Source of the DNA: Acidovorax sp. RAC01
Lineage (GTDB): Bacteria > Pseudomonadota > Gammaproteobacteria > Burkholderiales > Burkholderiaceae_C
Direction of reading: 5' to 3'
Assembly (NCBI RefSeq): GCF_001714725.1
Contig: NZ_CP016447.1
Span: forward strand, 2,867,001-2,931,000
Length of the DNA stretch: 64,000 bases
Positions 45,836 through 56,439 of the stretch are shown here, piece by piece. Below the pieces are notes generated by a model that saw only the letters and a program-made list of their open reading frames with translations, did no database searches and had not been told where the DNA came from. Every line of letters begins with the position of its first letter. Positions within the stretch are counted from its first letter, which is position 1. A program made the position numbers and the translations under genes.

Positions 45836-46836
45836 ATGATGCTACAAAAAATGTAGCTGGCGGTGCAGACGATACGGGCGCTAGCGTGCAAAATGACCTC
45901 GAAAGCATGCTGGCGGTAGCCGGTGCGCCGGCTGCGGTGCCCGGCCAGCGCTGCGGCGTGATCGCCATCGTCGGCAAGCCCAACGTGGGCAAGTCCACCC
46001 TGCTCAACGCACTGGTGGGGCAAAAGATCAGCATCACCTCGCGCAAGGCCCAGACCACGCGCCACCGCATCACGGGCATCCGCACGCGGGAGCAGACGCA
46101 GTTCATCTTTGTGGACACGCCCGGCTTCCAGACGCGCCACGCCACTGCGCTCAACAAGTCGCTTAACAAGACTGTGATGGGCGCCATTGGCGACGTGGAC
46201 CTGATCCTCTTCGTGGTCGAGGCCGGCAACTTCACGCTGGCCGATGCCAAGGTGCTGTCGCTCTTCAAGCCTGGCATTCCCACGCTGCTGGTGGCCAACA
46301 AGCTCGACATGGTCAACCGCCGCGCCGAGCTGGCCCCCTGGCTCAAGAGCATGCAGGAGCGCCACCCGTTTGCCGAGTTCGTGCCCATGTCGGCCAAGAA
46401 CAAGGGTGACATCGAGCGCCTTTTTGGCATCTGCGCCAAGTACCTGCCCGAGCAGGGCTGGTGGTATGCCGAAGACGAGCTGACCGACCGCAGCGAGAAA
46501 TTCCTCGCGTCCGAAACCGTGCGCGAAAAGCTGTTCCGATTCACCGGTGACGAGCTGCCCTACACCTCCACCGTGGTGATCGACAAGTTCGACGAGGAAG
46601 CCAGCAAGCAGCACAAGCGCATGGTGAAAATCGCCGCGACCATCGTGGTCGAGCGCGACAACCACAAGATGATGGTCATCGGCGACAAGGGCGAGCGCCT
46701 GAAGCGTATCGGCACCGAGGCCCGTCAGGAGCTGGAAAAGCTCATGGATGCCAAGGTGTTCCTGGAGCTGTGGGTGAAAGTGCGTTCCGGCTGGGCGGAC
46801 GACGAAGCCCGCGTGCGCTCATTCGGCTACGAGTGA
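45832..46836 (+). CDS. era: Ribosome-assembly GTPase Era with N-terminal extension
   Basis: A 334-residue GTPase that binds the 3' end of 16S rRNA. G1 GKPNVGKST is at about 48-56, then [17 protein letters not shown], and a C-terminal KH domain with [13 protein letters not shown]. It is about 33 residues longer than E. coli Era, all at the N-terminus, and codons 4-19 or so lie within interspersed-repeat copy E. ATG at 45832 overlaps the rnc stop (ATGA). A start at ATG 45907 would give a normal-length Era and make the repeat non-coding, so the start is open. Confidence 0.93.
   Translation: MNDATKNVAGGADDTGASVQNDLESMLAVAGAPAAVPGQRCGVIAIVGKPNVGKSTLLNALVGQKISITSRKAQTTRHRITGIRTREQTQFIFVDTPGFQTRHATALNKSLNKTVMGAIGDVDLILFVVEAGNFTLADAKVLSLFKPGIPTLLVANKLDMVNRRAELAPWLKSMQERHPFAEFVPMSAKNKGDIERLFGICAKYLPEQGWWYAEDELTDRSEKFLASETVREKLFRFTGDELPYTSTVVIDKFDEEASKQHKRMVKIAATIVVERDNHKMMVIGDKGERLKRIGTEARQELEKLMDAKVFLELWVKVRSGWADDEARVRSFGYE
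45841..45888 (+). repeat. Interspersed repeat, copy E (rnc-era boundary)
   Basis: The core is GCTAC (45841-45845), seven bases, GTAGC (45853-45857). Exactly 20 bases later comes GCGCTAGCGTG (45878-45888). It begins six bases after the rnc stop, in frame with the upstream era ATG. Confidence 0.75.
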
Positions 46837-46887
46837 TGCGTTGCCCTGCGCCTGCTGCCTGACCGGCACGACTGCTGCTGACGTCTC

Positions 46888-47652
46888 GTGGCCGCCGCCA
46901 AGCGCATTTCGGACGAACCCGCTTTCGTCCTCCACAGCTATGACTGGAGCGAATCCAGCCTGATTCTGGAAGTGTTCTGCCGCCACTACGGCCGCGTGGC
47001 ACTGGTGGCCAAGGGCGCCAAGAAGCCCAGCTCCAACTTCCGGCCCGTGCTGCTGCCCCTGCAGCCCCTGGCGCTGACCTACAGCCTCGCGGGCAATGGC
47101 GAGGGCGACATCCACACCCTCAAGGGCGCCGAATGGGTGGGCGGGCACGTGATGCCCACCGGCGACGCCCTGATGTCGGGCCTGTACCTCAACGAACTGC
47201 TGCTGCGCCTGCTGGCCCGTGCGGACCCGCACGCAGCGCTTTTCGATGCCTACGCCGGCGTGGTGCGCGTACTGGCCAGCGAGCATGGCGACGCGCTGGA
47301 GCCCGTGCTGCGCAGCTTCGAACTGCTGCTGCTGCGCGAGATCGGCCTGTTGCCCGCGCTCGATGTGCAGACCATGACCTTCGCGCCCCTTCAGCCCGAT
47401 ACGCGCTACACCCTGGTGCCCGAAGGCGGGCTGCGTGCCGCTTCGCCAAGCGACCGTGCCGGCCTGCAAGGCAGCCAGTGGATGGCGCTGCAGCGTGGCC
47501 TGGACGATGTGGCCAGCTACACCGCCACGCTGCGCGCCTGCGCGCCCTTTGCCGCCGAACTCAAGCCGCAGCTGCGCACGCTGCTGCAATACCATTGCGG
47601 CAGCCCCACGCTGCGCACCCGCCAGCTCATGATCGACCTCCAGGCCCTATGA
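46888..47652 (+). CDS. recO: DNA repair protein RecO
   Basis: A 254-residue recombination mediator that helps RecA load on SSB-coated DNA. The N-terminal OB-fold (about 10-85) has [18 protein letters not shown] and [16 protein letters not shown]; the rest is helical. The four cysteines of zinc-binding RecO are not present. It starts with GTG. It overlaps pdxJ by four bases. Confidence 0.93.
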   Translation: MAAAKRISDEPAFVLHSYDWSESSLILEVFCRHYGRVALVAKGAKKPSSNFRPVLLPLQPLALTYSLAGNGEGDIHTLKGAEWVGGHVMPTGDALMSGLYLNELLLRLLARADPHAALFDAYAGVVRVLASEHGDALEPVLRSFELLLLREIGLLPALDVQTMTFAPLQPDTRYTLVPEGGLRAASPSDRAGLQGSQWMALQRGLDDVASYTATLRACAPFAAELKPQLRTLLQYHCGSPTLRTRQLMIDLQAL

Positions 47653-48458
47653 CCCAGCCCTCCAGCCCCTCTTCGCGGCCCGCGCGTGCCACGGCCCTGT
47701 CTGTCAATGTCAACAAGGTGGCCCTGGTGCGCAACACGCGCCATCTGGGCATACCCAGCGTCACGCGCGCGGCCGAGCTGTGCCTGCAGGCGGGTGCCCA
47801 GGGCATCACCGTGCACCCCCGGCCCGACGAGCGCCACATCCGCCCCCAGGATGTGTTCGACCTGGCCACGTTGATGAAAACCTGGCCGGACCGTGAATAC
47901 AACATCGAAGGCAACCCGTCGCAGAACCTGATGGACTTCATCCGCCAGCTCGCGGCCCAGGGTATGCCGCCGCAGCAGGTCACCTTTGTGCCCGACAGCG
48001 AAGACCAGTTCACCAGCGACCACGGATGGAGCTTTCCGCACGATGCCGAGCGCCTGCGCCCGCTGGTTGCCGAGTGCAAGGCCTTGGGCGTGCGCGTCAG
48101 CCTGTTCATGGACCCGGTGCCCGCCCAGATGGCGGCCGCGTGCGCGGTGGGCGCGGACCGTGTCGAGCTGTACACCGAACCTTACGCCGCCGCCTGGGGT
48201 ACCCCACAACAGGCCGCCGAGCTGGCCCGCTACCGTGCAGCCGCCCAGGCTGCGCTCGATGCAGGGCTGCTCGTCAATGCGGGCCACGACCTGAACCGCG
48301 ACAACCTGGCTGCCTTTGTGCGCGAGGTGCCGGGGCTGCACGAAGTGTCGATCGGCCACGCACTGATTGCCGACGCGCTGGAGATGGGATACGCCGCCAC
48401 GGTGCAGGCGTACCTGGCTTGCATCGCCGAAGGCTGCCAGCCCGGCCAATCAGCGTAA
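47649..48458 (+). CDS. pdxJ: Pyridoxine 5'-phosphate synthase
   Basis: A 269-residue TIM-barrel enzyme that joins 1-deoxyxylulose 5-phosphate and amino-acetone phosphate in vitamin B6 synthesis. Hallmarks are [36 protein letters not shown] and [12 protein letters not shown]. The N-terminal 15 residues are Ser/Pro-rich. Its place between recO and acpS is standard. Confidence 0.96.
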   Translation: MTQPSSPSSRPARATALSVNVNKVALVRNTRHLGIPSVTRAAELCLQAGAQGITVHPRPDERHIRPQDVFDLATLMKTWPDREYNIEGNPSQNLMDFIRQLAAQGMPPQQVTFVPDSEDQFTSDHGWSFPHDAERLRPLVAECKALGVRVSLFMDPVPAQMAAACAVGADRVELYTEPYAAAWGTPQQAAELARYRAAAQAALDAGLLVNAGHDLNRDNLAAFVREVPGLHEVSIGHALIADALEMGYAATVQAYLACIAEGCQPGQSA

Positions 48459-48459
48459 C

Positions 48460-48510
48460 GCTCCTGATTTAATAGCTATTAAGGCTTATAAGTGAAGCGC
48501 TACAACCCAG
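48460..48510 (+). repeat. Interspersed repeat, copy F (pdxJ-acpS gap)
   Basis: The core is GCTCC (48460-48464), seven bases, ATAGC (48472-48476), with one arm diverged. Exactly 20 bases later comes GCGCTACAACC (48497-48507). It forms most of the acpS leader and, with the reversed copy H, flanks acpS. Confidence 0.65.
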
Positions 48511-48525
48511 TTTGAGTCTGAATCC

Positions 48526-48918
48526 ATGATCTACGGCATCGGAACGGACATCTGCGACGTCCGCCGCATCCAGGCCAGCCTGGACCGCCATGGCGAGCGC
48601 TTTGCAACCAAGGTGCTGGCCGAGGGCGAGCTGCGCACCTGGCGCGAGCGCAGCGCCCGCTGGCCTGACCGCGGCCTGCGCTACCTGGCCACGCGGTTTT
48701 CTGCCAAGGAAGCATTCAGCAAGGCGATTGGCCTGGGGATGCGCATGCCCATGACCTGGCGCCACTGCGAGATCGCCAAGCTGCCCTCGGGCCAGCCGGT
48801 GGTGGTGCTGCACGGTGCCCTCAAGGAATGGTTTGACGCCAGGGGTCTTTCAGCCCACCTGAGCGTCACCGACGAAACCGACTACGCCGCCAGCTTCTGC
48901 GTGGTCGAAAAAACCTGA
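48526..48918 (+). CDS. acpS: Holo-ACP synthase
   Basis: A 130-residue enzyme that transfers 4'-phosphopantetheine from CoA to the Ser of AcpP. Asp8 in [12 protein letters not shown] and Glu in [14 protein letters not shown] bind Mg2+. It is framed by two oppositely oriented copies of the interspersed repeat, 48460-48510 and 48923-48972. Confidence 0.96.
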   Translation: MIYGIGTDICDVRRIQASLDRHGERFATKVLAEGELRTWRERSARWPDRGLRYLATRFSAKEAFSKAIGLGMRMPMTWRHCEIAKLPSGQPVVVLHGALKEWFDARGLSAHLSVTDETDYAASFCVVEKT

Positions 48919-48922
48919 AAAA

Positions 48923-48972
48923 AGGCCTTCAGCGCTTGATTGATAAGCGCTTATAGCTATCATTAATATAGC
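48923..48972 (-). repeat. Interspersed repeat, copy H (acpS-nagZ gap, reversed)
   Basis: On the minus strand it reads GCTAT, seven bases, ATAGC (48972-48956), 20 bases, then GCGCTGAAGGC (48935-48925), then a T-run. Architecture is the same as copy A. It is inverted relative to copy F. Confidence 0.75.
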
Positions 48973-48982
48973 ATTTCGCTGC

Positions 48983-50080
48983 ATGACCATGACCGAACAC
49001 GCACCCATCATCCTCGACGTGGCAGGCACGTCGCTGACCGCCACCGACCGCCGCCGCCTGGCGCACCCGCTCACCGGGGGTGTCATCCTTTTTGCCCGCA
49101 ACTGGCAAGACCGCGCCCAGCTGCTGGAGCTGACCAGCGCCATCAAGGCCGTGCGCGACGACCTGCTGATCTGCGTGGACCACGAAGGCGGCCGCGTGCA
49201 GCGCTTTCGCACAGACGGGTTCACCCACCTGCCGCCCATGCGCGCCTTGGGCGCGATGTGGATGGACGACGGCAAGGGCGCAGCCGCCTTGCCCGGCAGT
49301 GGTGCAATGCGCGCGACCAATGCGGCCACCGCCGCGGGCTATGTGCTGGGAACAGAGCTGCGTGCTTGCGGGGTGGACTTCAGCTTCACCCCCGTGCTTG
49401 ACTTGGATCATGGCGAGAGCGGCGTCATCGGCGACCGCGCCTTCCACCGCGACGCGCGCGTGGTCGCGATGCTGGCCAAGAGTCTGATGCACGGCCTGCT
49501 GCAGGCGGGCATGGCCAACTGCGGCAAGCACTTTCCCGGCCACGGTTTCGTCAAGGCAGATTCGCACACCGAAGTGCCGGTGGACAAGCGCAGCCTCAAG
49601 GCCATCCTGGCCGACGACGCCGCGCCGTACCCGTGGCTGAGCAGCACGCTCACCAGCGTCATGCCGGCGCATGTGATCTACCCCAAGGTTGACAGCCGCC
49701 CCGCAGGCTTTTCGAAGCGCTGGCTGCAGGACATCCTGCGCCGCCAGATGCGCTTTGATGGCGCGATCTTCAGCGATGACCTGAGCATGGAGGGCGCGCG
49801 CCGCCTCGACGGCCAGCTGGTCAGCTACACCGATGCTGCCGTGGCGGCGCTGGATGCAGGTTGCGACCTGGTGCTGCTGTGCAACCAGAGCGTAGGCAAG
49901 GGCGAAGCCGTGGACGAGCTGCTCGACGGCCTGCTGGCCGCCCGCGACAAGGGCGCATGGCAGCCCAGTGTGGACAGCGAGGCGCGCCGCCTGGCTTTGC
50001 TGCCCGAAACGCGGCCCCAGCCGTGGGATGAATTGATGTACCAGCCCGCGTACCTGCAGGCGCTGGATCTGCTGCCCTGA
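48983..50080 (+). CDS. nagZ: Beta-N-acetylhexosaminidase NagZ
   Basis: A 365-residue cytoplasmic GH3 enzyme that removes GlcNAc from anhydro-muropeptides in cell-wall recycling, which can feed the ampC-inducing signal. Marks are KHFPGHGFVKADSHTEVP (catalytic loop His) and the nucleophile Asp in IFSDDLSMEGA. Two start ATGs lie six bases apart (48983, 48989). It is last in the lepA-nagZ string and convergent with the MscS-type gene. Confidence 0.94.
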   Translation: MTMTEHAPIILDVAGTSLTATDRRRLAHPLTGGVILFARNWQDRAQLLELTSAIKAVRDDLLICVDHEGGRVQRFRTDGFTHLPPMRALGAMWMDDGKGAAALPGSGAMRATNAATAAGYVLGTELRACGVDFSFTPVLDLDHGESGVIGDRAFHRDARVVAMLAKSLMHGLLQAGMANCGKHFPGHGFVKADSHTEVPVDKRSLKAILADDAAPYPWLSSTLTSVMPAHVIYPKVDSRPAGFSKRWLQDILRRQMRFDGAIFSDDLSMEGARRLDGQLVSYTDAAVAALDAGCDLVLLCNQSVGKGEAVDELLDGLLAARDKGAWQPSVDSEARRLALLPETRPQPWDELMYQPAYLQALDLLP

Positions 50081-50160
50081 CCGGTGCGCTCGGCGCCGCG
50101 TGGCGCTGATGCGCTGGCCGGTCCGCCGACTTCAGGGCCAGCCCCCGCCCGAAGGCGACG

Positions 50161-50823
50161 TCAGGGATTGCTGAAGGGGCTCGGCACCGCGGGCGCGGGT
50201 GTCGCCGCGCTGGCATCCGTCGGGCCCGCAGGTGACGTTACAGGCGGTGGTGGAACGCCCTGGAAGCGCCGCACCACGCGCTGAAAGATCAAGGCGTTGG
50301 GGATCTGCAGCCAGGCTTCGCCTTGCCCCGGCGTCTGGTCTGCTAGCGTGGTGTACAGCAGGTTGATGTCGACCACGCGGCCCTTGGCTCCGGGTTTCTC
50401 TGCCGTGTCGAGCACCTCGATGTAGTCTCCCACCCGGAAGGGCCGCACCGTGAAGATCAGCAGTGCGCAAAACAGGTTCGACAGCACGCTCCACGCTGCA
50501 AAGAACGCCACGGCGCCCACGGTGGCAAAGCCGGTGAACGCGGTCCACAGCACGGTGGCCGAGACACCCATGCGTTCAAGCACCATGAGCGCTGCCGTGG
50601 CAATGGTCAGCCAGCGGATCAGCCCATTGATGGGCACCACCAGCTCATCGGGCAACTGGTAGTGCGCTGACGCGCGGCGCATCAGCCTGCGCAGCGTGCG
50701 CTGGATGAGCCACGCGGCGAACACGATCAGCAGGATCTGCGTGCCGGGCACGATCACTTCCAGCCACTCCTGCATCCAGTCAGGCAGTCGGTTGGTCAGC
50801 ATCTGCAGTTTGGAGGTCGCCAT
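50161..50823 (-). CDS. Small MscS-family mechanosensitive channel-like protein
   Basis: A 220-residue protein with three membrane segments (about 22-40, 62-82, 88-112), the last matching the MscS pore helix (FATVGAVAFFAAWSVLSNLFCALLIF), then a short beta domain (VGDYIEVLDTAEKPGAKGRVVDINLLYTTL). It lacks the full C-terminal cage of E. coli MscS and ends in a Pro/Ala-rich tail. It should release ions or solutes under osmotic stress. ATG at 50823 is preferred over an upstream in-frame start at 50871. It follows lysS on the same strand. Confidence 0.83.
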   Translation of the reverse strand: MATSKLQMLTNRLPDWMQEWLEVIVPGTQILLIVFAAWLIQRTLRRLMRRASAHYQLPDELVVPINGLIRWLTIATAALMVLERMGVSATVLWTAFTGFATVGAVAFFAAWSVLSNLFCALLIFTVRPFRVGDYIEVLDTAEKPGAKGRVVDINLLYTTLADQTPGQGEAWLQIPNALIFQRVVRRFQGVPPPPVTSPAGPTDASAATPAPAVPSPFSNP

Positions 50824-50908
50824 GGTGTTGAAGCGGGGGCATCCCGCGCCCCCCGCCACGTCGCGGGGCAACGTGGGGCAGGGCAGGGCAGGCCAGAGCG
50901 GTTTCGGA

Positions 50909-52453
50909 TCAGCTCTCGCGCCGAAGAGCCGGGAACAGGATCACGTCGCGGATGCTGGGGCTGTCGGTCAGCAGCATCATCAGGCGGTCAATGCCAATGC
51001 CACAGCCGCCGGTGGGGGGCATGCCGTATTCCAGTGCACGCACAAAGTCGTGGTCGTAGAACATGGCTTCGTCGTCGCCGCTGTCCTTGGCGGCCACCTG
51101 GGCGTGAAAGCGCGCGGCCTGGTCTTCGGCGTCGTTGAGCTCGCTGAAGCCGTTGCCGAATTCGCGGCCGGTGAGGTACAGCTCAAAGCGCTCGGTCACC
51201 TCGGGGCGCGTGTCGTTGGCGCGGGCCAGGGGGCTGATCTCGGTCGGGTGCTCCATGATGAAGGTGGGCTGCCACAGCTTGTCTTCCACCGTTTCTTCAA
51301 AGTAGAACACCTGCAGGCTGGCGAGCGACCGGGTGGAGAGCTTGTCTTTTTCTTCGGTCATGCCCAGCTTCTTCAATGCACTGATGAGCCAGGCGGCATC
51401 GTCCACATGGGCACCGGCTTCGGTGTACTGGAAGATCGCTTCGCGGATGGTCAGGCGGGCAAATGGCTGGGTCAGGTCCACGGCGCGGCCCTGGTAGGTC
51501 ATCTGCAGCGCACCCGTGGCCTTGAGCGCCACCTCGCGGATCAGCGTCTCGGTGAAGTCCATCAGGTCCAGGTAGTTCCAGTACGCCGCGTAGAACTCCA
51601 TCATGGTGAACTCGGGGTTGTGGCGCACCGAGATACCTTCGTTGCGGTAGCTGCGGTTGATCTCGAACACGCGCTCGAACCCGCCCACGATCAGGCGCTT
51701 CAGGTACAGCTCTGGCGCGATCCGCAAGAACATTTCCTGTTCCAGCGCGTTGTGGTGCGTGACAAACGGCTTGGCGTTGGCACCGCCCGGAATGGGGTGC
51801 AGCATGGGCGTCTCGACCTCCAGGAAGCCGTGGCTCACCATGAACTCGCGCAGGCTGCTCACGGCCTTGCTGCGCGCCATGAAGCGCTTGCGGGCATGCT
51901 CGTCGGTGATCAGGTCCACGTAGCGCTGGCGGTACTTCTGTTCCTGGTCGGCCATGCCGTGGAACTTGTCAGGCAGCGGGCGCAGGCTCTTGGTCAAGAG
52001 TCGCAGGCTGGTGACCTTGATCGACAGCTCGCCCGTCTTGGTCTTCATCAGCGTGCCCTCGGCACCCACGATGTCGCCCAGGTCCCAGTGCTTGAAGGCG
52101 GCGTACAGGTCTTCTCCCAGCGCATCGCGCGTGACGTAGAGCTGGATACGGCCCCCTACGTCGCCCAGCGATCCGTCCTGAATCGTGGCAAAGCTCGCCT
52201 TGCCCATCACGCGCTTGAGCATCATGCGGCCGGCGACCGAGACCGTGACTGGCGTGGCTTCCAGCGACTCGTTGTCTGCCTGCGCGTATTCCAGGTGCAG
52301 CTGGGCAGCCTTGTGCGCGGGCTTGAAGTTGTTGGGAAACGCCACGGCGCCTCCGCCAGCCTGTGCTTCGCGCAGGGCGCGCAGCTTCTCGCGGCGCTCG
52401 GCGATGAGCTGGTTGTCGTCCTGCGGGGCGGGTGCGTGGTTGTTTTCGGACAT
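50909..52453 (-). CDS. lysS: Lysyl-tRNA synthetase, class II
   Basis: A 514-residue enzyme. The N-terminal OB-fold anticodon-binding domain (about 60-165) is followed by the class II core: motif 2 [26 protein letters not shown] and motif 3 [15 protein letters not shown]. Complete, with the usual Ala/Gln-rich N-terminus. The gene is about 100 bases downstream of the polysaccharide genes and may be read partly from them. Confidence 0.97.
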   Translation of the reverse strand: MSENNHAPAPQDDNQLIAERREKLRALREAQAGGGAVAFPNNFKPAHKAAQLHLEYAQADNESLEATPVTVSVAGRMMLKRVMGKASFATIQDGSLGDVGGRIQLYVTRDALGEDLYAAFKHWDLGDIVGAEGTLMKTKTGELSIKVTSLRLLTKSLRPLPDKFHGMADQEQKYRQRYVDLITDEHARKRFMARSKAVSSLREFMVSHGFLEVETPMLHPIPGGANAKPFVTHHNALEQEMFLRIAPELYLKRLIVGGFERVFEINRSYRNEGISVRHNPEFTMMEFYAAYWNYLDLMDFTETLIREVALKATGALQMTYQGRAVDLTQPFARLTIREAIFQYTEAGAHVDDAAWLISALKKLGMTEEKDKLSTRSLASLQVFYFEETVEDKLWQPTFIMEHPTEISPLARANDTRPEVTERFELYLTGREFGNGFSELNDAEDQAARFHAQVAAKDSGDDEAMFYDHDFVRALEYGMPPTGGCGIGIDRLMMLLTDSPSIRDVILFPALRRES

Positions 52454-52555
52454 AGGGTGCCGTCGGTGCGGTGCTCAAATGCGGGCGCCTGGCGGCGCTC
52501 GCGGTCGTAAGGGCGGTTGGGGAGGTGGCTGCCTGGCGCAGCCAAACCCCTGATT

Positions 52556-53176
52556 TTATGGGTTCCCGGGCGTGTTCGGGCCGCGGGCCAATGTTGTGGC
52601 TGTGCGCGCGATGATCGTGAGGTCGAGCCACAGGCTCTGCCGCCGCACGTACTGGCAGGCGTAATGCAGTTTGGCGGGCATGATTTCCTGCACGTACGTC
52701 CGCTCGGGGTCGTCGCTTCGGGCCAGCAGCTCGCTTTCGTTGCGAAACGCCAGCGATGCCAGGTCGGTGATGCCCGGGCGCACGCTCAGCACCTGCTCCG
52801 CCACGTCCGGTGGGTACAGTGCCACATACCGGGGGACCTCGGGCCGGGGGCCCACCACGCTCATGTCGCCGCGCAGCACATTGACAAACTGGGGCAACTC
52901 ATCGAGTTTGCTGCGGCGCAGGAAGTGACCGGCGCGGGTGATGCGTACATCGGCTCCGATGGTGATCGCGGGCCCGGCCGCGTCGGCCCCGACGTGCATG
53001 GTCCGGAACTTGTAGATGCGAAACAGCCGCCCGTGGCGGCCCACGCGCTCCTGCTGGTAGATGACCGGACCGGGCGATCCCAGGCGCACCCACAGCGCAA
53101 GCACGGCCAGCAGTGGTGCCAGCAGCACCAGCACGGCTGCCGAAAAGGCAATGTCCAAAGCGCGCTTGATCTGCAT
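52556..53176 (-). CDS. Short phosphoglycosyl transferase (PglC/WcaJ-type sugar transferase)
   Basis: A 206-residue enzyme with one N-terminal membrane-inserted helix (about 8-30) and the bacterial sugar-transferase domain: QQERVGRHGRLFRIYKFRTM, LRRSKLDELPQFVNVLRGDMSVVGPRPEVP. It lacks the four-helix N-terminal domain of WcaJ, so it is the short PglC-like form. It moves a sugar phosphate from UDP-sugar to undecaprenyl phosphate and so starts each polysaccharide unit. It lies last in the polysaccharide gene string. Confidence 0.92.
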   Translation of the reverse strand: MQIKRALDIAFSAAVLVLLAPLLAVLALWVRLGSPGPVIYQQERVGRHGRLFRIYKFRTMHVGADAAGPAITIGADVRITRAGHFLRRSKLDELPQFVNVLRGDMSVVGPRPEVPRYVALYPPDVAEQVLSVRPGITDLASLAFRNESELLARSDDPERTYVQEIMPAKLHYACQYVRRQSLWLDLTIIARTATTLARGPNTPGNP

Positions 53177-53195
53177 GGTGAATGGGTGGAGTTCT

Positions 53196-54362
53196 TCAGC
53201 CCAGCAGCGCGTGCAATGCGGCAATCACGCGGTCCTGGTCTGCATCGCTCATTGCGGTGAACAGCGGCAGGCTCACCATGCCCTGGTAGGCGGCATCGGC
53301 GTGGGGAAACTGTCCGGGCGTGAGCTGGTAGCGGTCGCGCCAGTAGGGGTGGCGGTGCAGAGGCACATAGTGCACGCTGGTGCCAATGCCCTGGTCCGAC
53401 AGGCCCTGGATGAGTGCATCGCGCCCCAGGCGCGCGTGCGGTGCCAGACGCACCACATACAGGTGCCAGGCGTGCACGTCACCCGCCGGGGCCGTGGCGG
53501 GCAACACCAGTGGCAGGCTGGCCAGGGCTGCGTGGTAGCGCTGGGCCAGCTGCTCGCGCCGCCGCACAAACTGCGGCAGGCGCGCCAGCTGCTGCACGCC
53601 CATCGCAGCGGCCACGTCGGTCATGTTGTATTTGAAGCCGGGCGCCACCACTTCGTAGTACCAGGCCGGGGTCTTGGACGTAAAGCGGTCGAACGCATCA
53701 CGGTTCATGCCGTGCAGGCGCATCACGCGCATGCGCTGGGCCAGGGCCGCGTCGCGCGTGACGGCCATGCCGCCTTCACCGGTGGTGATGGTCTTGTTGG
53801 CGTAGAAGCTGAACACCGTCACATCCGACTGCAGCTGCCCCACCAGCGTGCCGCGCCAGGTGGTTGGCAGCGCATGGGCGGCGTCTTCCACCACCTTCAG
53901 GCCGTGTTCCTGGGCGATGGTTAGGATCGCGTCCATGTCGCATGCCAGGCCGCCGTAGTGCACCGGCATGATGGCTTTGGTGCGAGGCGTGATGGCCGCG
54001 CGGATCCGGGCCGGGTCGATGTTCAGGGTGACGGGGTCCACATCCACCAGCACCGCATCGGCACCCAGGTAGCGCACCACCTCCACGGTGGCGGTGAACG
54101 TGAGCGTGGGGGCAATCACCTCGTCCCCGGGGCCAATACCCAGCGCCTCCAGCGCCAGGTGGAGGCCTGCCGTGGCCGAGTTGACCGCCACGCCCTGCAG
54201 CCCGCCACCCAGGTAGTCCACAAAGTTCTGTTCAAACTGGCGCGTGACGGGCCCGGTGGTGACCCAGCCGGAGCGCATGGCGTCGGTCACGGCGGCGATT
54301 TCCGCGTCTCCGATGTCGGGGCGGGCGAAGGGCAGGAAGGGCGGGGCGGAAGGGGCAGGCAT
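53196..54362 (-). CDS. PLP-dependent sugar aminotransferase (DegT/DnrJ/EryC1 family)
   Basis: A 388-residue enzyme that adds an amino group to a keto-sugar nucleotide. The PLP Lys lies in [15 protein letters not shown] (about residue 187) and [10 protein letters not shown] and [10 protein letters not shown] are family motifs. With the 4,6-dehydratase-like gene at 60.5-62.4 kb, it could make a 4-amino-4,6-dideoxy sugar, as PglE does after PglF. It is between ugd and the initiating transferase. Confidence 0.9.
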   Translation of the reverse strand: MPAPSAPPFLPFARPDIGDAEIAAVTDAMRSGWVTTGPVTRQFEQNFVDYLGGGLQGVAVNSATAGLHLALEALGIGPGDEVIAPTLTFTATVEVVRYLGADAVLVDVDPVTLNIDPARIRAAITPRTKAIMPVHYGGLACDMDAILTIAQEHGLKVVEDAAHALPTTWRGTLVGQLQSDVTVFSFYANKTITTGEGGMAVTRDAALAQRMRVMRLHGMNRDAFDRFTSKTPAWYYEVVAPGFKYNMTDVAAAMGVQQLARLPQFVRRREQLAQRYHAALASLPLVLPATAPAGDVHAWHLYVVRLAPHARLGRDALIQGLSDQGIGTSVHYVPLHRHPYWRDRYQLTPGQFPHADAAYQGMVSLPLFTAMSDADQDRVIAALHALLG

Positions 54363-54367
54363 GGCAG

Positions 54368-55720
54368 TCAGTAATGAAAGGCGGCACCGGGCGTGACGGC
54401 GACACGGCCAATGGGGTAGTACTCCAGCCCGGCGGCACGCAGGGTAGCGGGCTCGAACAGGTTGCGCCCGTCAAAGACCATCGGACACTTGAGCGTGGCG
54501 GCCAGATGGGCGAAGTCGGGGCTGCGGAACTCTTTCCACTCGGTGACGATGACCAGCGCGTCGGCGCCCTCCAGTGCGGCATTGGCGCTGCTGGCGTACT
54601 GCAGCCGGGGCAGGGCGCCCAGCGCGGCCCGGGCCTGTGCCATGGCTTGCGGGTCGTAGGCCACCACCTCGGCACCGCGGGCCAGCAGCTGCTCGATCAA
54701 GGTCAGGCTGGGTGCCTCGCGCATGTCGTCGGTGCCGGGCTTGAAAGCCAGCCCCCACAGCGCCAGCCGGCGGCCCTGCAGGTCGGTTCCCAGGCGCGCC
54801 ACGATCTTGTCGATGAGCACCCGCTTTTGACGCTGGTTCACCGCCTGCACAGCCTGCAGGATCTGTAGCGGGTGGCCTGCGCCCTCGGCGGTCTGGATCA
54901 GGGCGCGCACGTCCTTTGGAAAGCACGATCCCCCGTAGCCCGCGCCGGCGTACAGAAAGTGCGTGCCGATCCGCGGGTCGGAGCCGATGCCGATGCGCAC
55001 GCTCTCAATGTCGGCCCCCAGCTTTTCGGCCAGCAGCGCCAGTTCGTTCATGAAACTGATGCGGGTGGCCAGCATGGCATTGGCGGCGTATTTGGTGAAT
55101 TCGGCGCTGCGCACATCCATCTCGATGAGGCGCTCGCGGTTGCGCATGAATGGCGCGTAGAGCGTGCGCATCAGGGCGGTGGCGCGTTCATCGTCGCTGC
55201 CCACGATCACGCGGTCCGGCCGCATGAAATCCTGCACCGCCGAGCCTTCCTTGAGGAACTCGGGGTTGGAGACCACCGAAAAATCTGCACTGTGCCCCCG
55301 CGCCGCCAGGGCCTGCGCTACCGTGCGGTGCACCTGCCCGGCGGTTCCCACGGGCACGGTGCTCTTGTTCACGATGAGCTTGTAGCCCGCCATGTGCTGG
55401 CCGATGGATTGCGCCACCGCCAGCACCTGCTGCATGTCGGCCGACCCGTCTTCCTGCGGCGGGGTTCCGACCGCGATGAAGAGGATGTGGCCGTGGGCAA
55501 TGGCGTCGGCCGCCTCGGTGGTGAACCGCAACCGCCCCGCCTGCGCATTGCGGCGCACCACATCCTCAAGGCCGGGCTCATGAATGGGAATGCCGCCCTC
55601 TTGCAGGGTGGCGATGCGGGTGGGGTCGTGGTCGAGGCAGACGACCTGGTTGCCCATTTCCGACAGGCAGGCGCCCGTGACCAGACCGACGTAGCCCGTG
55701 CCGATGACGGTGATTTTCAT
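54368..55720 (-). CDS. UDP-glucose 6-dehydrogenase
   Basis: A 450-residue enzyme that oxidises UDP-glucose to UDP-glucuronate. The NAD-binding start [21 protein letters not shown], the STVPVGT loop and the catalytic Cys in [10 protein letters not shown] are all present. It provides acidic sugar for the surface polysaccharide. The ATG overlaps the methyltransferase stop by four bases. A long open frame upstream of this ATG is non-coding overlap with the neighbour. Confidence 0.95.
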   Translation of the reverse strand: MKITVIGTGYVGLVTGACLSEMGNQVVCLDHDPTRIATLQEGGIPIHEPGLEDVVRRNAQAGRLRFTTEAADAIAHGHILFIAVGTPPQEDGSADMQQVLAVAQSIGQHMAGYKLIVNKSTVPVGTAGQVHRTVAQALAARGHSADFSVVSNPEFLKEGSAVQDFMRPDRVIVGSDDERATALMRTLYAPFMRNRERLIEMDVRSAEFTKYAANAMLATRISFMNELALLAEKLGADIESVRIGIGSDPRIGTHFLYAGAGYGGSCFPKDVRALIQTAEGAGHPLQILQAVQAVNQRQKRVLIDKIVARLGTDLQGRRLALWGLAFKPGTDDMREAPSLTLIEQLLARGAEVVAYDPQAMAQARAALGALPRLQYASSANAALEGADALVIVTEWKEFRSPDFAHLAATLKCPMVFDGRNLFEPATLRAAGLEYYPIGRVAVTPGAAFHY

Positions 55721-56439
55721 GGTGAGGAAGTCAAGGGTTTCACGGCCCATGTCAGGCGGTGGGTGCGTGCAAACGGCAGCACGATGGCTGCCGGGGCCAG
55801 CAGCGCGGCAGGCAGGCGGCGTGCCAGCGGCGGCGCCAGGGTGAGCTTGCGCGACGTGATGCGGGCGCTCGGAAACAGGCGCCGGACCTCGGCCAGTGGC
55901 ACGCCCTCCACGTCGGGGTTGCGCGGGTTGTCCACCACGAAGTCGTACACCAGCACCCCGCCGCCGGGCGCTACCCACTGCCACATCTGCCGCGCGAGCG
56001 TGGTGCGAAAGCCTGCGTCGAGGATCGAGCTGAACAGGGTGAAGGCCAGCACGGCCTGCTGGCTGCCGGGTGCGATGCGGGCTTGCAGCGCATCGCCCTC
56101 CAGCACCGCGACCGCGGCCGGCAGCTGCCTGCGCGCTGCCGCGGCTCGCACGGGCAGCAGTTCCAGCCCTTGCAGGCGTGTGGGGTCGGCGCCCAGGCGC
56201 ACAAGGTCTTGCAGGTTGCCGCCCGTGCCGCAGCCTGCTTCGGTGATGTGAAGGTCTGCCAGGCTTTCCCAGCCGTGGTTTCGCCACAGCTGGCGCATGG
56301 CGCAAAGGCGTTCCTGATGGGCCTGCAGGACCGACGCGCTGGCGTACAGGCTGTAGCGCTGGGCGTCCTGCGCTGCGTCGCGGCGGGCATAGCGCTCGGT
56401 GACGGCACGGGGCTCGGTGGCAGGGGTCGGGTCGTTCAT
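55717..56439 (-). CDS. Class I SAM-dependent methyltransferase
   Basis: A 240-residue enzyme. Motif I is [19 protein letters not shown] (about 65-83), followed by LEGDAL and [18 protein letters not shown]. It probably O-methylates a sugar or lipid part of the polysaccharide, judging only from its place between a glycosyltransferase and ugd. Four-base overlaps at both ends tie it into the operon. Confidence 0.83.
   Translation of the reverse strand: MNDPTPATEPRAVTERYARRDAAQDAQRYSLYASASVLQAHQERLCAMRQLWRNHGWESLADLHITEAGCGTGGNLQDLVRLGADPTRLQGLELLPVRAAAARRQLPAAVAVLEGDALQARIAPGSQQAVLAFTLFSSILDAGFRTTLARQMWQWVAPGGGVLVYDFVVDNPRNPDVEGVPLAEVRRLFPSARITSRKLTLAPPLARRLPAALLAPAAIVLPFARTHRLTWAVKPLTSSP

Noticed and set aside
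50696..52510. A 604-codon open frame opposite lysS
   Set aside because: It mirrors lysS in frame and has no protein features of its own. High GC content makes such frames common.
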